Shown here: positions 7,018-11,414 of the stretch, one piece after another
Layout of the letters: every line of letters starts with the position of its first letter
Numbering within the stretch: position 1 is the stretch's first letter
Assembly (NCBI GenBank): GCA_045601305.1
Contig: JAZRZG010000164.1
Span: forward strand, 1 to 11,414
DNA: 11,414 bases
DNA from: Equadaptatus sp045601305
GTDB lineage: Bacteria; Synergistota; Synergistia; Synergistales; Synergistaceae
Reading direction: 5' to 3'
Notes under the pieces: generated by a model
What the model saw: the letters and a program-made list of their open reading frames with translations, nothing else
What the model was told of the DNA's origin: nothing
Database searches by the model: none
Position numbers and translations under genes: made by a program

Positions 7018-7386
7018 ATGTCAGTACGTATTCGTCTTTCACGCCACGGCAAAAAGAAAGCTCCGTTCTACCGTCTGGTTGTAACAGATTCACACAGTCC
7101 GAGAGACGGCAGGTTCATCGAAATTCTCGGAACCTACAATCCTATTACAACGCCTGCGGCAATCAAAGTAGACAACGAACGCGCAGCTTACTGGCTCAGC
7201 AAAGGTGCAACACCGTCAGACACAGCGAAAATCCTTCTTCAGAAGGCAGGCGTTCTCGAAGCACCGGTTTACGAACCTGCAGCGCCCAAGGCAAAGCTTT
7301 CAAAGAAAGCACAGGCAAAGGCTGAGGCAGCAGCAAAAGCAGCAGCTGAAGCAGCGGCACAGCCGGCAGAAGAAGCAGCCGAATAA
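7018..7386 (+). CDS. 30S ribosomal protein S16
   Basis: A 122-residue S16, an early-binding 16S rRNA protein of the 30S body. The N-terminus VRIRLSRHGKKKAPFYRLVV is diagnostic, followed by DSHSPRDGRFIEILGTYNP. The conserved core ends at about residue 80. The remainder is a low-complexity Lys/Ala/Glu tail from about 92, longer than in the typical 80-90 residue S16; such tails occur in several phyla and probably form an exposed helix. It lies 72 bases after ffh with no terminator between them. Confidence 0.97.
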   Translation: MSVRIRLSRHGKKKAPFYRLVVTDSHSPRDGRFIEILGTYNPITTPAAIKVDNERAAYWLSKGATPSDTAKILLQKAGVLEAPVYEPAAPKAKLSKKAQAKAEAAAKAAAEAAAQPAEEAAE

Positions 7387-7398
7387 GGTTATTCTGTT

Positions 7399-7644
7399 AT
7401 GGCCAACTATGCTGAACTTGTAGAGCTTATCGTTAAAAAACTCGTCACTCAGCCCGATGAGGTACATATCTTTGAGGACAAAAACGAGACAGGCGCAGTT
7501 CTTATAACGATACAGGTCGCACAGGACGATATTGGCCGCGTTATCGGCAAAAAAGGCTCAACGATTAACGCAATCCGCCATGTCGCCAAAGCAGCGTCAA
7601 TCAAATCCGGCGAAAAAGTCGATGTCGATATCGAAGAGGATTAA
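7399..7644 (+). CDS. KH-domain RNA-binding protein KhpA (YlqC)
   Basis: An 81-residue single KH domain protein. The RNA-contact loop is GKKG (50-53) within the segment IGRVIGKKGSTINAIRHVAK. KhpA is a small RNA chaperone, often partnered with KhpB/Jag, that affects cell division and ribosome-related RNAs in Gram-positive bacteria. Its place between rpsP and rimM is conserved. The binding site is weak (AAGG overlapping the rpsP stop), which suggests coupling to rpsP translation. Confidence 0.93.
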   Translation: MANYAELVELIVKKLVTQPDEVHIFEDKNETGAVLITIQVAQDDIGRVIGKKGSTINAIRHVAKAASIKSGEKVDVDIEED

Positions 7645-8164
7645 TTCCGAACGCATCGTAATCGGCAAAATCGCCGCAGCACACGGCGTACGCGGTACCA
7701 TGCTGATTTTTCCGCTCACGGATTTTCCGGAACGCTTTCTCGATATGAAAGAACTCGTGCTTGAAAAACCAGGTAAACCGAGCCGCACTCTGCAGGTGAA
7801 AAACATTTCTCCATACATCGGAAAAGGAACATTTTTCCTGAACGCGGAGGGCGTTGTCTCCAAAGATGAGGCAGACCTGCTCAAAGGAAGCCTTATAACG
7901 GTTGCCAAGGATGAGAGAGTCAAACTTTCAGACAATGAATTCTGGATTGATGACCTCAAAGGCATGGAGGTTGAAGATTTCGAAACGGGCGAAATGCTCG
8001 GTCAGCTGGAAGAGGTACTGGAAACAGGAAGCAACGATGTTTACCTTATCAGGACAGCCGACGGAAGTCTTAAACCGCTTCCGGCGCTCAAAACAGCCGT
8101 ACGCAAGGTTGACACGCAGAACAGAAAAATTTACGCGACCGTGCCGGAAGGCTTATGGAATTAA
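7622..8164 (+). CDS. 16S rRNA processing protein RimM
   Basis: A 180-residue RimM, which helps mature the 30S head by binding S19. It has the N-terminal barrel motif IVIGKIAAAHGVRG (12-25) and a C-terminal PRC barrel with EFWIDDLKGMEV (106-117) and LPALKTAVRKVD, ending PEGLWN. The frame is open further upstream, but residues that look like RimM begin only near SERIVIG. I chose ATG 7622, giving a 23-base overlap with khpA; no better ATG lies nearer, and an ATT at 7640 would be the only alternative. The start is the least certain part of this entry. Confidence 0.92.
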   Translation: MSISKRINSERIVIGKIAAAHGVRGTMLIFPLTDFPERFLDMKELVLEKPGKPSRTLQVKNISPYIGKGTFFLNAEGVVSKDEADLLKGSLITVAKDERVKLSDNEFWIDDLKGMEVEDFETGEMLGQLEEVLETGSNDVYLIRTADGSLKPLPALKTAVRKVDTQNRKIYATVPEGLWN

Positions 8165-8165
8165 A

Positions 8166-9419
8166 ATGAAAATTTCAATTCTCACGGCATTTCCGGAGCT
8201 GATGAACAATTATCTTGGCGCAAGCATTTTAGGCAGAGCTGTCGCAAACGGCATCCTCGACATTGAAATAATCGACCTTCGCGATTTTGCCAAGGGAGAT
8301 TACAGACAAATCGACGATTACTGCTACGGCAGCGGAGGAATGATGCTGAAGCCTGAGCCTCTTGAAAAGGCGCTGAAAAGCGTTTCAAAAGAGGAAAAAC
8401 CGTATGTAATTTATCCGTCGCCGCAGGGAACAGTGCTCTATCAGGAGCTTGTCGAAGAACTGTCGCGAAAGAAACATCTCGTCATAGTCTGCGGACATTA
8501 CGAAGGCATTGACGAACGTTTCACACAGAAATACGCGGACATGGAAATTTCTCTCGGAGATTTCGTTCTCACAGGCGGGGAAATGCCTGCAATGGCAATA
8601 ACAGACGCTATTTCGCGTTTAATTCCCCAAGTTGTGGGAAACAGTTCTTCGGTTGAAAACGACTCCTTTTACGACGGAATGCTCGACACCCCGCACTACA
8701 CAAGACCGTCCGAATGGCAGGGCGAAAAAGTGCCGGAGGTGCTGCTCAGCGGAAACGAAGCCGCCGTCAAAGCATGGCGGAACAGACAATCCGTTGAAAG
8801 AACATTGAAAAGACGTCCGGATATTGTCGGAAGAGCAGGGCTGACACCATGGCTTTCGGGAGGCAGTTACGTTATGGAACTGCACTATCCCGTACTCGGC
8901 AAAAACGGCGAAAAAACATCTACAGCGATTACAGGCATGGACATACATGACATCGCGCGTGCATGCCGCACCTACGGGATAAAGAAATATCTGCTTGTAA
9001 CGCCTCTCGCTCCTCAGCGGGAAATGGTGCGCCGCATCATCACCCACTGGACGGAGGGCTGGGGCGCAGAGCATAACCCCGACAGGGCAGAAGCCTTTGA
9101 CAGAATCAAAATTTTTGCTTCTGCCGAAAAAACCTTTGCCTGGATTCGCGAAAAAGAAAAATGCGAGCCGTATAAAATCGCGACAACAGCAAAGCAGACC
9201 GCGGAAGCCGTACACTGGCTGACGCTCAAAAGAGAAATACTTGAAAAAGAACTCCGCCCCGTATTCATTTTTGGCACAGGCTGGGGGCTTCACAAGGACA
9301 TTCTCGACACTGCCGACGCTGTTATGACCCCCATTGAGGGAGGCGATGACGGCTGGAATCACCTTTCCGTCAGAAGCGCAGTCAGCATTACGCTTGACAG
9401 ATTCTTCGGAAAAAGATAA
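8166..9419 (+). CDS. TrmD tRNA m1G37 methyltransferase fused to a second SPOUT domain
   Basis: A 417-residue protein, far longer than ordinary TrmD (about 240-255). Residues 1-225 are TrmD, which methylates N1 of G37 using S-adenosylmethionine and prevents +1 frameshifting. Motifs are ILTAFPELM, QIDDYCYGSGG (48-58), YPSPQG, VCGHYEGIDERF (108-119), the knot motif LGDFVLTGGEMPAMAITDAISRLIP (130-154) and LDTPHYTRP. By motif alignment Arg151 and Asp166 correspond to E. coli Arg154 and Asp169. Residues 233-417 form a second domain with ITGMDIHDIARACRTYGIKKYLLVTP (255-280 region), PVFIFGTGWGLH (365-376) and TPIEGGDDGWNHLSVRSA (388-405 region). I place it in the COG4752/TM1570-like SPOUT RNA methyltransferase family. 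It starts one base after the rimM stop. There is no stop or frameshift between the domains. The second domain's target is unknown. Confidence 0.93.
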   Translation: MKISILTAFPELMNNYLGASILGRAVANGILDIEIIDLRDFAKGDYRQIDDYCYGSGGMMLKPEPLEKALKSVSKEEKPYVIYPSPQGTVLYQELVEELSRKKHLVIVCGHYEGIDERFTQKYADMEISLGDFVLTGGEMPAMAITDAISRLIPQVVGNSSSVENDSFYDGMLDTPHYTRPSEWQGEKVPEVLLSGNEAAVKAWRNRQSVERTLKRRPDIVGRAGLTPWLSGGSYVMELHYPVLGKNGEKTSTAITGMDIHDIARACRTYGIKKYLLVTPLAPQREMVRRIITHWTEGWGAEHNPDRAEAFDRIKIFASAEKTFAWIREKEKCEPYKIATTAKQTAEAVHWLTLKREILEKELRPVFIFGTGWGLHKDILDTADAVMTPIEGGDDGWNHLSVRSAVSITLDRFFGKR

Positions 9420-9440
9420 GAACAATAAAATTCATTCTAC

Positions 9441-9459
9441 GCCGGTTCAGAGAACCGGC
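9441..9459 (+). promoter_or_regulatory. Leader hairpin before rplS
   Basis: GCCGGTTC (9441-9448) and GAACCGGC (9452-9459) form a perfect 8-bp stem with a 3-base loop, 22 bases before the rplS binding site. No T-run follows, so it is not a simple terminator. It may be an RNA processing point or a ribosomal protein leader; L19 leaders are known in other phyla, but I cannot show homology. Confidence 0.45.
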
Positions 9460-9494
9460 CGCTGGAAACAAGATTATGCAAGGAGGGAAAACAG

Positions 9495-9863
9495 ATGATA
9501 GACCCCAGAATAGCTCTCGTTGAGAAGAAATTTCAGAAACCGGCGGAAGAACTTCCTGAATTCCGCGCAGGAGACACCGTAAAAGTCAGCGTCAAAGTTA
9601 AAGAAGGCGAACGCGAACGTCTTCAGGCTTTTGAAGGCGTAGTCGTCAGCAAAATGCACGGCGGTCTTCGCGAAAGTTTTGTAGTCCGCAAGATGTCAAA
9701 CGGAGTCGGCGTTGAAAGAATATTCCCGATCAACTGCCCGACAGTGGCGAAAATCGAAGTGGTACGCCGCGGTAAAGTCCGCAGAGCGAAGCTCTACTAT
9801 CTCCGCAAGCTCAGCGGTAAAGCTGCTCGTATCAAAGAGCGCCGCGATTTCACAGCGAAATAA
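9495..9863 (+). CDS. 50S ribosomal protein L19
   Basis: A 122-residue L19, located at the 30S-50S interface. The sequence matches the family throughout: FRAGDTVKVSVKVKEGERER, LQAFEGVVVSKMHGG, SFVVRKMSNGVGVERIFP and the basic end RRAKLYYLRKLSGKAARIKE. AGGAGG at 9481-9486 is 8 bases before the ATG. It is the last gene of the operon, and no terminator is visible between it and the tRNA promoter, so the operon transcript may continue through the tRNA. Confidence 0.98.
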   Translation: MIDPRIALVEKKFQKPAEELPEFRAGDTVKVSVKVKEGERERLQAFEGVVVSKMHGGLRESFVVRKMSNGVGVERIFPINCPTVAKIEVVRRGKVRRAKLYYLRKLSGKAARIKERRDFTAK

Positions 9864-9871
9864 AAAAGTGC

Positions 9872-9900
9872 TTGACTTAGATTATACAACTGCGTATAAT
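9872..9900 (+). promoter_or_regulatory. Near-consensus promoter of the tRNA-Leu gene
   Basis: TTGACT at 9872-9877, a 17-base spacer and TATAAT at 9895-9900 differ from consensus at one base. The tRNA starts 10 bases downstream of the -10. It begins 8 bases after the rplS stop, so the tRNA can be made independently of the protein operon. Confidence 0.9.
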
Positions 9901-9910
9901 ATCTGAGTTC

Positions 9911-9995
9911 GCCGGGGTGGTGGAATTGGTAGACACGCACGTTTGAGGGGCGTGTGGGGAGACCCTTACGAGTTCGATTCTCGTCTCCGGCACCA
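9911..9995 (+). tRNA. tRNA-Leu (GAG anticodon), CCA encoded
   Basis: An 85-base class II tRNA. GCCGGGG (9911-9917) pairs with CTCCGGC (9985-9991), with one G-U pair, then discriminator A and encoded CCA. The D-arm contains GGTGGTGGAATTGGTAGACAC. The anticodon loop TTGAGGG has GAG at 9945-9947, reading CUC/CUU. The long variable arm (GGGGAGACCC) is the leucine hallmark, and the T-arm has ACGAG/CTCGT around TTCGATT. Confidence 0.97.
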
Positions 9996-10007
9996 TTGAA
10001 ACCCTCT

Positions 10008-10034
10008 GAGAGGTTCGCAAGAACCTCTCTTTTT
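10008..10034 (+). terminator. Rho-independent terminator after tRNA-Leu
   Basis: GAGAGGTTC (10008-10016), a GCAA tetraloop and GAACCTCTC (10021-10029) form a perfect 9-bp stem, followed by TTTTT (10030-10034). The T-tract stops exactly where the insertion sequence appears to begin. Confidence 0.92.
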
Positions 10035-10076
10035 GGTTCTTCACGGAAACGTGTGGAATAAATAGTTGAAAAAGGA

Positions 10077-10138
10077 GGCATGTCAGGTCTAAAGTTTGGT
10101 TAGGGAATAACTAAACATAAGGAGCCCATAGACATGCC
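10077..10138 (+). promoter_or_regulatory. Nested RNA fold over the transposase start
   Basis: An outer perfect 8-bp stem pairs GGCATGTC (10077-10084) with GACATGCC (10131-10138), which contains the transposase ATG at 10134-10136. Inside it, GTTTGGTTA (10094-10102) pairs with TAACTAAAC (10108-10116) with one G-U pair, and AAGGAG (10119-10124) follows. Any transcript entering from outside the element could therefore hide its own start codon, which many insertion sequences use to prevent activation by read-through. Confidence 0.55.
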
Positions 10139-11414
10139 ACAAGAAGAAAATACACTTTTTTACTCCAATATACAAGGCTTTATTTTTGAAAAAGAAGAAC
10201 ATCATCCTTTAACAAATGTATCTTGTTATTACTACCAAAGCACTGCAAAACGTACAGATGTAGTTTGTCCTGTCTGCGGTTCAAAGGTTTATGTCTGTGA
10301 TAATCACGTGACAACGTTAAAAGATATGCCTTTTGAAGCAGGCAAAGGCTGTCAGATATTGCTTAGGCACAACAGATACATCTGCACCGAATGTCATATA
10401 ACCTTTTCAAATTCTATTGAGAAAATAAGGTATCCCGGTACAAGGATAACAAAACGTGCGGCAGGATGGATAAAATATTTACTCCGTGCCGGTATGAGTG
10501 TAAGTGCAATTGCTTCTGTCACAAGGATTCACTGGGATACAATACGCAAGATACATATGGATTATATGAGCAGCTGTTTGGAAGAAAAAGAAAAGGAATG
10601 GAAGAAAACGGGTTATAAGCCAAAATACCTTGCGGTAGATGAATTTGCCATACACAAAGGGCATACATATGCTACCTGTGTTATGGATTTGGAAACAGGA
10701 GAGGTGATTTGGGCAGGCAAAGGACGAACAATGGAAGATTTCAGACATTTCTTTGAAGATATGGACAAAGAATTTCTTTCAGAGGTAAGAGCCGTAGCTA
10801 TGGATATGAATGCTGCATATAACAGACTGGTTGCGGAATATCTGCCAAAGGCTGAAATCGTCTATGACAGATACCATTTTCAGGCAGACTTCGGAAAGAA
10901 TGTACTTGGATGTGTCCGACTGGATGAAGCAAGGGAACACAAAGCAAAAGCTAAATGCCTTAAAGATAAACTGCATGGGTTGAAAAAGCATACTGAAAGA
11001 GTAAAACTCAAAAGGCAGATACGGGAAGAGCAATCTCTCGGTTCTGCCGTAAAAAGAGCCCGGTGGCTTATTCTTGCAGGCTCGGACAAACTTAAATCTC
11101 AAGGGAAGATTGCCCTTCAGGATATATTAGACACTCATACAGATATAGCTTTATGTTATGCGATGAAAGAAGAACTGTGCAGACTGTTTAATCTGAGGAA
11201 CAAAGGCGAAGCCGAATATGGCTGGAAAGCATGGTTTGAAGCGTGCAAGGCATCTGAAGTTGAACATTTGCAAAGATTTGCTCAAACGAAAGAGAAGCGT
11301 CTGCCGGGACTTATAGCACATGCAGAGCATCCTATATCTACAGGAAGGCTTGAAGGACTAAACAACAAGATTAAGGTCGCCAAGAGGATTGCCTACGGCT
11401 ACAGAAACGACAAT
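10134..11414 (+). CDS. ISL3-family transposase (DDE), 3' end beyond the window
   Basis: A frame of 427 codons is open from ATG 10134 to the last base of the window with no stop, so the gene is partial at its end but intact as far as visible. AAGGAG is 9 bases upstream. The N-terminal zinc finger has Cys45, Cys48, Cys84 and Cys87 (CPVCG, then CTEC). A helix-turn-helix-like stretch, RAGMSVSAIASVTRIHWDTI, follows. The catalytic triad is Asp169 (LAVDEF), Asp224 (VAMDMN) and Glu407 (GRLEGLNNKIK). RAVAMDMNAAYNRLV and the YDRYHF motif are typical of ISL3. At 427 or more residues it is at the normal family length, so only a short tail should be missing. The element is probably active or recently inserted. 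Confidence 0.95.
   Translation, partial: MPQEENTLFYSNIQGFIFEKEEHHPLTNVSCYYYQSTAKRTDVVCPVCGSKVYVCDNHVTTLKDMPFEAGKGCQILLRHNRYICTECHITFSNSIEKIRYPGTRITKRAAGWIKYLLRAGMSVSAIASVTRIHWDTIRKIHMDYMSSCLEEKEKEWKKTGYKPKYLAVDEFAIHKGHTYATCVMDLETGEVIWAGKGRTMEDFRHFFEDMDKEFLSEVRAVAMDMNAAYNRLVAEYLPKAEIVYDRYHFQADFGKNVLGCVRLDEAREHKAKAKCLKDKLHGLKKHTERVKLKRQIREEQSLGSAVKRARWLILAGSDKLKSQGKIALQDILDTHTDIALCYAMKEELCRLFNLRNKGEAEYGWKAWFEACKASEVEHLQRFAQTKEKRLPGLIAHAEHPISTGRLEGLNNKIKVAKRIAYGYRNDN

Larger units (their letters stand above)
10035..11414 (+). mobile_element. ISL3-family insertion sequence, left part only
   Basis: The left boundary is placed at GGTTCTTCACGG because ISL3 elements typically begin with a GGNTCTT-type inverted repeat and because the tRNA terminator ends at the preceding base. 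About 100 bases of leader precede the transposase. The right inverted repeat and target duplication lie outside the window, so the boundary and the 8-bp duplication (expected to be TCTCTTTT, 10027-10034) cannot be checked here. Confidence 0.78.

Noticed and set aside
8619..9425. 268-codon minus-strand ORF
   Set aside because: Fully antisense to trmD, which matches known families along its entire length; the antisense product has no recognisable domain.
9797..10081. Minus-strand ORF with a GAGDENRTR motif
   Set aside because: It is the reverse complement of the tRNA-Leu gene and its terminator, a well-known source of spurious proteins; no binding site or family.

Overview
The window looks like a bacterial chromosome of moderate GC content, possibly a member of Synergistota or a related deep-branching anaerobe. 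Two things suggest this: the Gram-positive/Thermotogae-type gene order ylxM-ffh-rpsP-khpA-rimM-trmD-rplS, and a TrmD fused to a second SPOUT methyltransferase domain that resembles the separate protein next to TrmD in Thermotoga. The taxon is an inference, not a demonstration.

Layout. (1) 1-510 carries no convincing gene. It holds two oppositely oriented arrays of a degenerate 15-bp repeat (168-329), a small hairpin, and the rho-independent terminator of the operon to its right. (2) 511-4737 is a tight five-gene minus-strand operon, transcribed right to left: ATP-grasp ligase, DegT-like PLP enzyme, NeuD-type hexapeptide acyltransferase, MaoC-type hydratase, CitE-type CoA-ester lyase. By eye it is more AT-rich than the housekeeping genes. 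It looks like an accessory pathway that makes or transfers an unusual acyl or amino group, probably onto a sugar or other surface molecule. (3) 4738-5248 is a divergent intergenic region. On the minus strand it has a promoter-like element, an excellent Shine-Dalgarno and an ATG leading directly into 20 copies of a tetranucleotide repeat (GACA on that strand). This is the hallmark of a contingency locus, placed ahead of the accessory operon. On the plus strand it carries a consensus sigma-70 promoter for the next operon.

(4) 5249-9863 is the plus-strand SRP/ribosome-maturation operon: ylxM, ffh, rpsP, khpA, rimM, trmD (fused) and rplS. These genes couple membrane protein targeting, 30S assembly, tRNA m1G37 methylation and ribosomal protein synthesis. 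(5) A tRNA-Leu(GAG) gene with its own near-consensus promoter follows and ends in a strong terminator. (6) From about 10035 to the window end lies the left part of an ISL3-family insertion sequence. It appears to have inserted directly at the T-tract of the tRNA terminator. Its transposase reads in frame through the window edge, so the right end is not visible.

The points most worth following are the repeat-tract leader in front of the accessory operon, the undescribed gene combination in that operon, the inverted 15-bp repeat arrays, and the double-SPOUT TrmD fusion.
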